Position numbers and translations under genes: made by a program
Notes under the pieces: model-generated
Told to the model about the DNA's origin: nothing
Database searches by the model: none
What the model saw: only the letters and a program-made list of their open reading frames with translations
Origin: an uncultured Bacteroidota bacterium
GTDB lineage: Bacteria; Bacteroidota; Bacteroidia; Chitinophagales; Chitinophagaceae
DNA: 8,026 nucleotides
NCBI GenBank assembly: GCA_903933765.1
Contig: CAIZLI010000068.1
Coordinates: forward strand, 1-8,026
Direction of reading: 5' to 3'
In this document: positions 1-7,044 of the stretch, piece by piece
Layout of the letters: every line of letters begins with the position of its first letter
Position numbering within the stretch: position 1 is the stretch's first letter

Positions 1-726
1 GCAGACGAAAATTATAAGCGATATGACGGCGCCCCAAGAAAAGATCCAACATTAAGTAAAGAAAAAGGGTTGAATCGATTTGTTTGGAATCTTCGCCATG
101 CAACAACAACTGCAATTCCAAATGTATATATTGAAAGTAGTTTTAATGGCCACAAAGCCATCCCTGGAAAGTATACCATTCGTTTAATGGCGGGAGGCAA
201 ATTAATTGGCAGCACAACAGGCCTGATCGAAGCCAATCCAAACTTTGCTACGACTGCAAGTGAATACCAACAATATGACGATTTGATGCGTTTGATGGAA
301 AGCACTGTCACAGAAATGCACCAAATGGTGAATCAGCTAAAAGACAATGCAACGCATATCGAAGCATTGGTTAAAAAATTAAAGTCTGACGCAAACTATG
401 GCGGTACTCAATATGCAAGCTTAAAAGAAAATGCAGCAAGCTTAATTGCAAATTTAAAAGCATGGGATGAGGATATGATTCAAAGAAAATCAACTTCTTA
501 TGATGATGTAGAAAACTTCCCTAATAAATTTACTGCGAACTATATGTTCATGATGAATCAAACAGAGAGTGATATTCCTCAAGTGAATCAACCCAATTTA
601 GATTTATTAAAAGAATACACTGCTGAGTGGGAGAAATTAAAAGCAAGAGGGCTTAACTTAAAAAATGTAGCCATACCAGCACTCAACAAGCAATTGTGGG
701 ATTTAGGCATGGGCGCCATTTGGTAG
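1..726 (+). CDS. VPS10/sortilin-type glycosyl hydrolase family protein, C-terminal part (5' end outside window)
   Basis: The reading frame is open from the first base of the window, so this is the last 241 residues of a longer protein. A TTG at position 70 is in frame but the coding sense continues upstream of it, so it is not the start. The tail resembles the C-terminal region of large (about 1000 residue) secreted Bacteroidota proteins annotated as VPS10/sortilin-domain glycosyl hydrolases. A 'GLNRFVWNLRH' segment (window residues 23-33) leads into a beta-sandwich-like 'PGKYTIRL' strand (55-62). Next come a heptad-like helical stretch (about 88-128), a 'WDEDM' helix (155-159) and a C-terminus ending in GAIW. 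The BNR/propeller repeats expected at the N-terminus are not visible here. The family's substrate is not firmly known and the glycosidase label is inherited by homology. The gene converges on the serine hydrolase. Family recognition is from memory of conserved motifs. Confidence 0.75.
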   Translation, partial: ADENYKRYDGAPRKDPTLSKEKGLNRFVWNLRHATTTAIPNVYIESSFNGHKAIPGKYTIRLMAGGKLIGSTTGLIEANPNFATTASEYQQYDDLMRLMESTVTEMHQMVNQLKDNATHIEALVKKLKSDANYGGTQYASLKENAASLIANLKAWDEDMIQRKSTSYDDVENFPNKFTANYMFMMNQTESDIPQVNQPNLDLLKEYTAEWEKLKARGLNLKNVAIPALNKQLWDLGMGAIW

Positions 727-751
727 AATAGGTGCTTGCTTCAATATAGAG

Positions 752-821
752 ACGCAATCCAATAGATCTTAGTTGTCCGCATTTAAAATGCTAGGCCTAG
801 TATCTTTTGGATTGCGTTTTT
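752..821 (+). terminator. Possible long-loop terminator of the VPS10-family gene
   Basis: ACGCAATCCAA at 752-762 is perfectly complementary to TTGGATTGCGT at 807-817, and the right arm runs into five Ts (817-821). In a plus-strand transcript this gives an 11-bp stem ending in a U-tract, 26 bp after the stop codon of the upstream gene. The loop is 44 nt, long for an intrinsic terminator, but contains short self-complementary segments that could fold inside it. The right arm lies within the 3' coding end of the opposite-strand hydrolase. The complementarity is seen directly; the terminator role is inferred. Confidence 0.45.
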
Positions 822-2061
822 CGTATTGCTTCACCTGATTGATCAATTTCGGTTGATGCTTTCGAGGGCGCTTCAATTCATATTCATAAAAAGCAGTACC
901 AATCTTATTTAAAAAAGGAAAGCCAACAGTTTCCTCGTCATATTTTGAATCATTCACCACACCATCACTATTGACATATACAGTGGCTGAAAGCATGTAA
1001 TCAATATTGTTTTTTGTATCCAATACATAAGACACATCTGTTAAGAAACCATAAGCCCAGCCCACTTTATTAAAAACCCTGATATGCTTTGGCATGGCAT
1101 GCGTGCTGTCTTGAAAAAAGAATTTCACATAGCTATCATAAAAATGTGCGCTATCATACTTAGGGTAATTGGTTTCCGATGGATACTGAGATAAATACTG
1201 TAATAAAAATAACCTGTCCGCTTCGGCGATATTGAATCTATTTTGTTTTGGTACCGACGATGGAAATATAACCGCCTGCAACATTTTTTGCATATCGATT
1301 AATGAAATATTATTATGGCGTGTAAAATCAAAAGGGGCCTGCACCACTTCGTCCTTGCTATTCCAATGGGCATCACCAATTAAAATGGGCGCACCAAATT
1401 GAAAACTGTCTGTATTATATTGAGGAGCAAGTTTTAAAATTGGTATTCCTTTTTCATCCAAAAAATTAATTCCATTGGTATGTCTATTTTGATCTTCTGT
1501 ATAGCCCATGAACTGTCTAGTGATCTTTGTGCTAGTATATCCTTTTGCAATTAGTTTTTGATTCGTTGGACCCTGACCCATAAATTGATACAATCGGTTG
1601 TAGGGATCATTTTCAGAAATTAAAAATGCACGCTTAACAAAATGTGCGATAGATGGTTTTTTATTTTGGGCACTTGAATCGGTATACATGGCTACTTGTC
1701 TTTGATAATTACTATCAAATTGCATTGTTGTAAACTTATTTACGCCAGCCTGGTTCAATTCATTTAATTGCTCCATCGCTAAAAATGCAAGGGGCATTTT
1801 TACCATCGAAGCAGGATTAAAGTAATTAGCTGCATCAGCGTATAATGTATAATTTGTAAAATGAGGTATGCCGTTTTGATCTCTATCAATTTGTGTATAA
1901 ACAAGCTGGTATCTATATGTTTTAGGACTAGCTAGCACTTTTTTAGTAACGCTATCTTGGATACTTGGTAAAATGGTATTGAATGGTGCAGGCCACTGTG
2001 CCATTAATTTATTTGATACAACCAAAAGCAATAGGGTGATATAAAATAGACTTTTTTTCAT
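769..2061 (-). CDS. Exported class A beta-lactamase-like serine hydrolase
   Basis: A 430-residue protein (from M at 2061) of the penicillin-binding/class A beta-lactamase superfamily, probably periplasmic or envelope-associated. A signal peptide is evident: two Lys, a hydrophobic core, then 'LMA' before Gln. The superfamily motifs are present. S-M-V-K (Ser85, Lys88) supplies the acylating serine and base. S-E-N (149-151) matches the SxN motif. K-V-G (332-334) sits where K-T/S-G is expected, before a strand reading WAYGFLTDVSYV. The Thr/Ser-to-Val change, and a length well above the roughly 290 residues of true class A enzymes, argue against a typical beta-lactamase; a cell-wall or other ester/amide hydrolase is as likely. 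The tail (about 395-430) is rich in Lys, Arg and Pro. In-frame ATGs at 2073 and 2070 would add MMLI before the Lys pair; 2061 was chosen because it gives a normal signal-peptide n-region. Transcribed alone, divergent from the small membrane protein. Confidence 0.8.
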   Translation of the reverse strand: MKKSLFYITLLLLVVSNKLMAQWPAPFNTILPSIQDSVTKKVLASPKTYRYQLVYTQIDRDQNGIPHFTNYTLYADAANYFNPASMVKMPLAFLAMEQLNELNQAGVNKFTTMQFDSNYQRQVAMYTDSSAQNKKPSIAHFVKRAFLISENDPYNRLYQFMGQGPTNQKLIAKGYTSTKITRQFMGYTEDQNRHTNGINFLDEKGIPILKLAPQYNTDSFQFGAPILIGDAHWNSKDEVVQAPFDFTRHNNISLIDMQKMLQAVIFPSSVPKQNRFNIAEADRLFLLQYLSQYPSETNYPKYDSAHFYDSYVKFFFQDSTHAMPKHIRVFNKVGWAYGFLTDVSYVLDTKNNIDYMLSATVYVNSDGVVNDSKYDEETVGFPFLNKIGTAFYEYELKRPRKHQPKLINQVKQYEKRNPKDTRPSILNADN

Positions 2062-2073
2062 GATTAACATCAT

Positions 2074-2123
2074 TGATATATTGCAAATAAAACAAAATAT
2101 ATTATATTCACTAAAATAAAATT
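2074..2123. promoter_or_regulatory. Compact divergent promoter region
   Basis: Only about 50-60 very AT-rich bases separate the divergent serine hydrolase and small membrane protein genes, so any promoters for the two must overlap. On the minus strand there is a near match to the Bacteroidota -7 element, TATATTTTG, with one base too many between TA and TTTG. No exact TAnnTTTG was found on either strand, and no Shine-Dalgarno sequence precedes either start. The promoter assignment is by position rather than motif. Confidence 0.3.
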
Positions 2124-2357
2124 ATGGACAAGAATATTCTTTTTGGAATCTGGGTCGTATCGGCCATTTACTGTGTGTACAAACTCTTTAAGCGCTCTAA
2201 AAATATATCTTTAGATGGCGTTATTGGTTATTCACCAGGCTTAGAAGTGGTGATGGTGATTATACTAGGTCCTTTATTAGCCATCATCGATATCTCTTTA
2301 ACTTGGATCAGAATCTACAAAGATGCTGAAGAAGCTAGAAGAAGATCAAAGCAATAA
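2124..2357 (+). CDS. Small two-helix inner-membrane protein, function unknown
   Basis: A 77-residue protein that I do not recognise. It has two hydrophobic segments, about residues 4-19 (ILFGIWVVSAIYCVY region) and 40-62 (VVMVIILGPLLAIIDISL region). A basic linker (KLFKRSK, 20-26) joins them and a strongly charged C-terminus (KDAEEARRRSKQ) follows. By the positive-inside rule the linker and possibly the tail would be cytoplasmic. It starts at an ATG in the divergent spacer and ends just before a strong palindromic terminator, so it looks like a complete single-gene transcription unit rather than a fragment. Reality as a gene is supported by a coherent membrane topology, an ATG start and its own terminator. 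It has no obvious tie to the neighbouring enzymes. Confidence 0.65.
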   Translation: MDKNILFGIWVVSAIYCVYKLFKRSKNISLDGVIGYSPGLEVVMVIILGPLLAIIDISLTWIRIYKDAEEARRRSKQ

Positions 2358-2371
2358 TTTAAAACGCACAT

Positions 2372-2405
2372 AAAAAAGCCCTCAATTGTGATTGAGGGCT
2401 TTTTT
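2372..2405. terminator. Bidirectional intrinsic terminator between convergent genes
   Basis: GCCCTCAAT (2378-2386), a TGTG loop, then ATTGAGGGC (2391-2399) form a perfect 9-bp stem. It is flanked by six As on the left (2372-2377) and six Ts on the right (2400-2405), so the stem can extend to 15 bp and ends in a U-tract when read from either strand. It lies 14 bp after the stop of the small membrane protein gene and about 50 bp after the stop of the acylase gene on the other strand, so it can serve both. Confidence 0.9.
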
Positions 2406-2430
2406 ATGAATAGCATATTGGATGTCTATT

Positions 2431-2455
2431 TTTTAATTCTATGGGGGAATTAAAA
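2431..2455 (-). terminator. AT-rich hairpin just after the acylase stop codon
   Basis: TTTTAATTC (2431-2439) and GAATTAAAA (2447-2455) are perfect complements around a 7-base TATGGGG loop. The hairpin begins 2 bp beyond the acylase stop codon. Being AT-rich it is weaker than the neighbouring terminator and may serve mainly as a 3'-end stabilising structure. The fold is seen in the sequence; its role is inferred. Confidence 0.4.
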
Positions 2456-2457
2456 GT

Positions 2458-4536
2458 TTACATTCCGGGATGATACTGTCTTACTGCTTTTTGAAGCACT
2501 TCTGTTTTATCTAAAGTCATCCTTTTTAATTGTTGTGCTTGATACATGGCCCTTTGGTCATTGTAATGTTTGTCGCCTTCATTATAACTTGCACCAAAAG
2601 TATTCACAGATTCAATAAGCGGCAGTCCACCATTTTTAGGGAATCGTACAAAATTGATATAAGCATCTCCGCTATTCATTTTTCTTTTGTCTTTTCCAAA
2701 AGGCTCAGACATCACTGCAGCCAATACATCAGGCATACCGCCTTGTGGCCAGTTTTCTTTTCCTCTCACTAATCTTTGCACATCTCCTAATGTTAAATCT
2801 GTTCTGCCATAATTGGTTTGTAAAAAATCGTAAATGATTTGATAAACCTTTACCGCTTCGGCCATAGTTAGCTTGTCGTTCTTGCGACCTTCCATCACCA
2901 CTGGTACATTGTAATATGCTAAATTATAGATCAACGCACCCTTACTTTCCGCAATAGCATTGTGGTCCCAGTTTTTTAAAGTGGTGATGATGGATGCTAA
3001 CTGCGGATATTTATTTTCATCTACCATAAACATAGAATCGGCAGTAAAGCCATATGGAAATAAAATTGGATTAGGTAATTGACGATCAAACTTAATGCGC
3101 TTAATGTCTTCGTAACTAATTTTATCTAATTGATCAATCAAATCTTTTGCGCGTCGACTTCTATTATCATGATAAGTTTCATAGCCATCATTCACATCAA
3201 AATCCTTTGGATTTAAATTATCTGATTCACTACTTGCTAAAAAAGGTGAGTGGTTGGCATTGAATAAATAGCCACTTTTTGGATTCAACATTTGCGGCAA
3301 GGCGCTTAAAGGCTTAAACTCATTCCATAAAGTAGCTGTTGTATTTCCGGGCAAAGTACTATTCCAGTGATAGCTTGTGTCTTTATTGCGATAAGGCATT
3401 TTACCATTAGAGATATAAAAAATAGTATCTGCTTTGTCTGCATACATAATATTAAACATGGGCAAATGATTTTGCTCCAACGCTTTTTTGAAACTTGTAA
3501 AATTGGTCGCCTTATTCATGGCATACCATTGTTGCAATGCGCCTGCATCCATTAATGCCGGTAAGCGCATGGAAAAGAATTCCCCTTTTGGTGTAGCTAC
3601 TGTTGGACCATAGATAGACTGGTAAGCTGTTTTGTAAATTGGAATAGGAATGCCTTTAATATTTAATTTAATTTTTCGCTTTTCTAATTTTAACCATTTG
3701 CCATCTACTTTATATTCGCCTGGATGCGACTTGCTTGTTTCTAATTGATAGATGTCAATTTTATCTTGAAAATTAACGGTATGCGCCCAAGCCAAATTTG
3801 GCGTCACACCATGAAAAATCATGGGCGCCCCTGGAAACAATCCGCCTAAAATATTCCAGCCTTCTTCGCTTTGTAGATGTGCTTCATAAAATGCGGTTGG
3901 TCCTTCGATAGGCTGATGTGCATTGATTACTAACATCGTTTCATCCGAAGTAGATTTCTTAGCATTGATCGCAAATGCATTGCTGCCTTCTCCTGTAAAT
4001 CCTTCTAATTTTGGAATCGTACCATTTAAAATTTTTGGTAAGGCTTTATCAACACCACAAAAAATCGCAACAGAAAATGCAGCAGAAGCTAAATATTCTT
4101 CGATGGTTATTGGAAATACATGTTTGTTCAAAACTTTATCAGGATGAGCTTTTGCGTAAGCTTCTAATCCCAACAAATAACCTTTTAGTAATTGAATGAA
4201 CTTGGGATCAAACTGATTCATTTGTGCAATTGCAGTGGCTTTTGTATTTAATAAACCAAAGACAAAGTCAATCGGCGCTCCTTTTTTTCCTAAATGCGTG
4301 GCTACTTTTCCTTTTCCTGTTAGAATCAACATTTGCATGGTTGCAAAATCATCTTCTGCATGTGCCCAAGCAAGACCATACGCCACTTCGGGATCGGTCG
4401 GTGCAAAAATATGTGGCACCCCGAAACTATCTCTAGCAATATTGATCTGTTCTGTACGAATGATTGGAGGATTCGAATATTGTGCAGAGGATGACAGGAT
4501 GCAAAGCAAAAATGAGAAAATAAATAAATAACGCAT
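2458..4536 (-). CDS. Penicillin acylase family Ntn hydrolase, exported
   Basis: A 692-residue penicillin amidase-family (S45) enzyme, a group including penicillin acylases, acyl-homoserine-lactone acylases and aculeacin-type acylases. These hydrolyse amide-linked acyl groups in the periplasm after autocatalytic cleavage into alpha and beta chains. A signal peptide occupies about residues 1-18 (MRYLFIF start, SSSAQ end). The alpha-chain begins with the family signature 'RDSFGVPHIFA' and 'AYGLAWAHAEDDF'. The beta-chain nucleophile is Ser185 in GEG-SNAFAIN (codon 3984-3982), so cleavage is predicted between Gly184 and Ser185. His207 falls at beta-23 (NAHQP) and Val254 at beta-70 (HTVNFQD), as in PvdQ-type acylases; Asn428 in FNANHSP is the likely oxyanion-hole Asn. 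A longer reading frame reaches a GTG at 4554, but the ATG at 4536 gives a clean signal peptide. It looks intact and active. Substrate cannot be assigned from sequence. It diverges from the TonB receptor operon. Confidence 0.9.
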   Translation of the reverse strand: MRYLFIFSFLLCILSSSAQYSNPPIIRTEQINIARDSFGVPHIFAPTDPEVAYGLAWAHAEDDFATMQMLILTGKGKVATHLGKKGAPIDFVFGLLNTKATAIAQMNQFDPKFIQLLKGYLLGLEAYAKAHPDKVLNKHVFPITIEEYLASAAFSVAIFCGVDKALPKILNGTIPKLEGFTGEGSNAFAINAKKSTSDETMLVINAHQPIEGPTAFYEAHLQSEEGWNILGGLFPGAPMIFHGVTPNLAWAHTVNFQDKIDIYQLETSKSHPGEYKVDGKWLKLEKRKIKLNIKGIPIPIYKTAYQSIYGPTVATPKGEFFSMRLPALMDAGALQQWYAMNKATNFTSFKKALEQNHLPMFNIMYADKADTIFYISNGKMPYRNKDTSYHWNSTLPGNTTATLWNEFKPLSALPQMLNPKSGYLFNANHSPFLASSESDNLNPKDFDVNDGYETYHDNRSRRAKDLIDQLDKISYEDIKRIKFDRQLPNPILFPYGFTADSMFMVDENKYPQLASIITTLKNWDHNAIAESKGALIYNLAYYNVPVVMEGRKNDKLTMAEAVKVYQIIYDFLQTNYGRTDLTLGDVQRLVRGKENWPQGGMPDVLAAVMSEPFGKDKRKMNSGDAYINFVRFPKNGGLPLIESVNTFGASYNEGDKHYNDQRAMYQAQQLKRMTLDKTEVLQKAVRQYHPGM

Positions 4537-4717
4537 TGAGATTAATTTAAGCACGAAATTAAGTAAAAGGTCAAAAAAAATGACTCGTGTAAGTTATCGA
4601 AAATTTTCTACTGCATCGATAAAATAGGATGAAAGGTTTATAGGCATTGATAAAAATTAAAATAGTTTAACAATTATATGTAAATAAAAATAGGAATAGT
4701 ATATAACTTTGTTGGTA
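4537..4717. promoter_or_regulatory. Divergent intergenic region with repeated GATAA-type half-sites
   Basis: This 181-bp AT-rich spacer lies between the divergent acylase and receptor genes and holds no credible ORF. GCATCGATAAAATA (4613-4626) recurs as GCATTGATAAAAAT (4644-4657), 31 bp apart start to start, about three helical turns. TTATCGA (4594-4600) is the inverse of TCGATAA (4616-4622). These three related half-sites could be an operator for either gene. A receptor-side -7 element is annotated separately. I found no exact TAnnTTTG for the acylase on the minus strand. Confidence 0.35.
4704..4711 (+). promoter_or_regulatory. Bacteroidota -7 promoter element of the TonB receptor operon
   Basis: TAACTTTG matches the Bacteroidota consensus TAnnTTTG exactly and ends 6 bp before the ATG at 4718 and 12 bp before the ATG at 4724. 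A clear -33 TTTG is not visible at the expected distance. If functional, transcription would begin only a few bases before the start codon, giving a very short or absent leader. An 8-base degenerate match in AT-rich DNA can arise by chance. Confidence 0.45.
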
Positions 4718-7042
4718 ATGAATATGGCACAAAAAAAACTTTATCTACTTCTTGTATGCACCATGCTTTGCATTTTTCAAATTCAATTTGCATTTGGACA
4801 AGAAAAATTTGTCATCAATGGCAATTTAAAAGATCAATTAACCGGCGAGGTTATTATTAGGGCGGTGGTAAGAATTGAGGAATTGCCCAACCTAGGTGTA
4901 CTTTCCAATGAATATGGTTTTTATGCTATTGCGCTACCAAAGGGAAAATATACCCTTTTAATTACGCAACTTGGGTATGAAAAATATAAGCAACAAGTAA
5001 CTCTTGAGGAAAATATAAGTATAAATATTTTTTTAAAGCCAGCGAATTTATTAAAAGAGGTGGTCGTGGAAAGTGGAAGAAAAAATGACAACCTTTTAAA
5101 ACCTCAAATGGGTACTGAGACGCTCGATATGAAAACCATTAACAAGGTTCCAGTCATATTTGGAGAAAAAGATATTCTAAAAACACTTCAACTCTTGCCT
5201 GGTGTGAAATCTGCTGGAGAGGGGAATAGCGGATTTTATGTTAGAGGGGGAAGTGCTGATCAAAATTTAATTTTATTAGACGAAGCCCCTGTATATAATG
5301 CATCACACCTGCTAGGTTTTTTTAGCACATTCAATAGCGATGCTATTAAAGATGTCACACTTATAAAAGGAAATACGCCTGCACAATACGGCGGAAGATT
5401 GTCTTCGGTATTAGATGTAAAAATGAAGGATGGAAATAACCAGGACTTTAATGTGAATGGCGGCCTGGGTTTAATCGCTAGTAGAATAAGTGTAGAAGGA
5501 CCATTGCAAAAAGACAAGTCTTCCTTTATCATTTCTGGAAGAAGGACTTACGCGGATGCTTTTCTGCTTGCTTCTAAAGAATTTAAAGGCACCGTGTTGT
5601 ATTTCTATGACCTGAATATGAAAGCAAATTATAAAATTGATGCTAAGAATAAATTATTTATTTCAGGTTATTTTGGAAAAGATGAATTAGGATTAAAGGA
5701 TCTAGGTGAAATTGATTGGGGGAATAAAACGGGAACAATTAGGTGGAATCGAATCGTTTCAAGTAGACTTTTCTTAAACACCTCGTTGATCTTTAGTGAT
5801 TATAACTATAATGTTAAAGCAAAAAATGGAGATAATAATGTAGCTATCAATTCTAATATAAAAGACCTTAATCTAAAACAGGATTATACTTTTTATGCCA
5901 ATCCTAGAAATACATTAAGATTTGGATTCAATAGTATTTTACATACAATAACCCCAACCACAATTAATGGGAATCTCGTTTCTATTAAACAAAAAGAGGG
6001 TCGAAATGGTTTTGAAAACGCCATCTATTTAAGTAATTATTATAAAGCAAATGACAATCTTAGTTTAGATTATGGAATGCGTTTTTCTGCCTATAGTTTA
6101 ATGGGGGGAGATGCTTATTACCAATATGAAGGTGATCAAATAATTAAAACAATCCAACTTGGGAAATATAGTTTTGGAAAAACCTATTTGAATCCCGAAC
6201 CAAGAATAACGTCCAATTATCGTTTAAATGATGTGGTGAGTTTTAAAGCGGGTTATGCAAGAAACGTACAACACCTACATTTATTGAGTAACGCTACTGC
6301 ATCAACTCCCGCGGATCAATGGATTGGCAACTCCTACAATATACTCCCCGAAATTGCGGATCAAATAAGCATTGGATATGTACAAGGATTCAAAAAGAAC
6401 AATTATGAATTAACTACCGAGCTCTATTATAAAAATATCCAGAATCAGGTAGATTATAAAAATGGAGCAGATATCTATACCGTCAAAGATGTTGAATCCC
6501 AACTTTTATATGGCATTGGGCGCGCCTATGGTTTAGAATTCTTATTGAAGAAAAAAGAAGGTCAATTCACTGGTTGGATTAGTTATACCTTATCCAAAAC
6601 AGAAAGAAAAATCAACGGCATCAATGAAAACAATTGGTATAATGCAAAACAGGATAGAACACATGACCTTGCTGTCGTTGGTGTGTATACGCTTAATCCA
6701 AGATGGTCTGTTTCTGGTGTGTTTGTTTATAACACGGGTGATGCGGTGACCTTTCCTACTGGCAAATATGATATCCAAGGACAAACCGTATACCAATATG
6801 GATCTAGAAATGCCAACCGTATGCCTTCTAATCACAGGATGGACATCAGTGTGACCTATGATAAGAAAAAAATAAAAAGAACTCAAGAGTCTTGGAACTT
6901 CAGTTTGTACAATGTATATGGAAGAGAAAATGCGTATCAAATTAATTTTCAAGATGATCCGAAAGATCCTAGCAGAACACAAATCATTCAAACAGCATTG
7001 TTTAAATGGATACCAAGTGTAACTTATCAATTTAAATTTTAA
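4718..7042 (+). CDS. TonB-dependent outer-membrane receptor with carboxypeptidase-regulatory-like domain
   Basis: A 774-residue outer-membrane active transporter predicted to import an unknown ligand using TonB/ExbBD energy. A signal peptide ends near 'FAFG|Q' (about residue 27). Next comes a CarboxypepD_reg-like domain (about 29-107; 'VINGNLKDQLTGE', 'SNEYGFYAIALPKGKYTL'). An 'EVVV' segment (about 114-117) follows, typical of the TonB-box region in this phylum. The plug domain (about 132-237) contains 'LQLLPGVKSAGEG', 'FYVRGGSADQNLILLDEAPVYN' split around YVRGG, and 'QYGGRLSSVLDVKMKDG'. The rest is a beta-barrel ending in 'SVTYQFKF' with the usual C-terminal Phe. It is shorter than SusC-type receptors (about 1000 residues) and is followed by a DUF4249 gene, not susD. 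A TTG at 4709 lies inside the -7 element, so the ATG at 4718 or 4724 is preferred. First gene of a two-gene operon. Confidence 0.92.
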   Translation: MNMAQKKLYLLLVCTMLCIFQIQFAFGQEKFVINGNLKDQLTGEVIIRAVVRIEELPNLGVLSNEYGFYAIALPKGKYTLLITQLGYEKYKQQVTLEENISINIFLKPANLLKEVVVESGRKNDNLLKPQMGTETLDMKTINKVPVIFGEKDILKTLQLLPGVKSAGEGNSGFYVRGGSADQNLILLDEAPVYNASHLLGFFSTFNSDAIKDVTLIKGNTPAQYGGRLSSVLDVKMKDGNNQDFNVNGGLGLIASRISVEGPLQKDKSSFIISGRRTYADAFLLASKEFKGTVLYFYDLNMKANYKIDAKNKLFISGYFGKDELGLKDLGEIDWGNKTGTIRWNRIVSSRLFLNTSLIFSDYNYNVKAKNGDNNVAINSNIKDLNLKQDYTFYANPRNTLRFGFNSILHTITPTTINGNLVSIKQKEGRNGFENAIYLSNYYKANDNLSLDYGMRFSAYSLMGGDAYYQYEGDQIIKTIQLGKYSFGKTYLNPEPRITSNYRLNDVVSFKAGYARNVQHLHLLSNATASTPADQWIGNSYNILPEIADQISIGYVQGFKKNNYELTTELYYKNIQNQVDYKNGADIYTVKDVESQLLYGIGRAYGLEFLLKKKEGQFTGWISYTLSKTERKINGINENNWYNAKQDRTHDLAVVGVYTLNPRWSVSGVFVYNTGDAVTFPTGKYDIQGQTVYQYGSRNANRMPSNHRMDISVTYDKKKIKRTQESWNFSLYNVYGRENAYQINFQDDPKDPSRTQIIQTALFKWIPSVTYQFKF

Positions 7043-7044
7043 TC

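Noticed and set aside
12..311. 99-codon minus-strand open frame opposite the VPS10-family gene
   Set aside because: The plus-strand frame matches a known family tail across the whole stretch; this one shows no independent support.
4235..4531. 98-codon plus-strand open frame inside the acylase gene (also overlapping frames at 4224-4436, 4011-4199 and 3923-4147)
   Set aside because: They lie antisense to a well-supported acylase coding region with intact motifs and have no recognisable features of their own.
4537..4554. GTG start at 4554 for the acylase
   Set aside because: It would place MLKLIS before a complete signal peptide that begins at the ATG at 4536.
4709..4717. TTG start at 4709 for the TonB receptor
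   Set aside because: It overlaps the TAnnTTTG element and adds three residues of no use to the signal peptide; the ATGs at 4718 and 4724 are better.
6590..7030. 146-codon minus-strand open frame inside the TonB receptor gene (and a smaller one at 5260-5532)
   Set aside because: Antisense to conserved barrel and plug sequence; composition looks like a reverse-strand shadow and no promoter or domain is evident.
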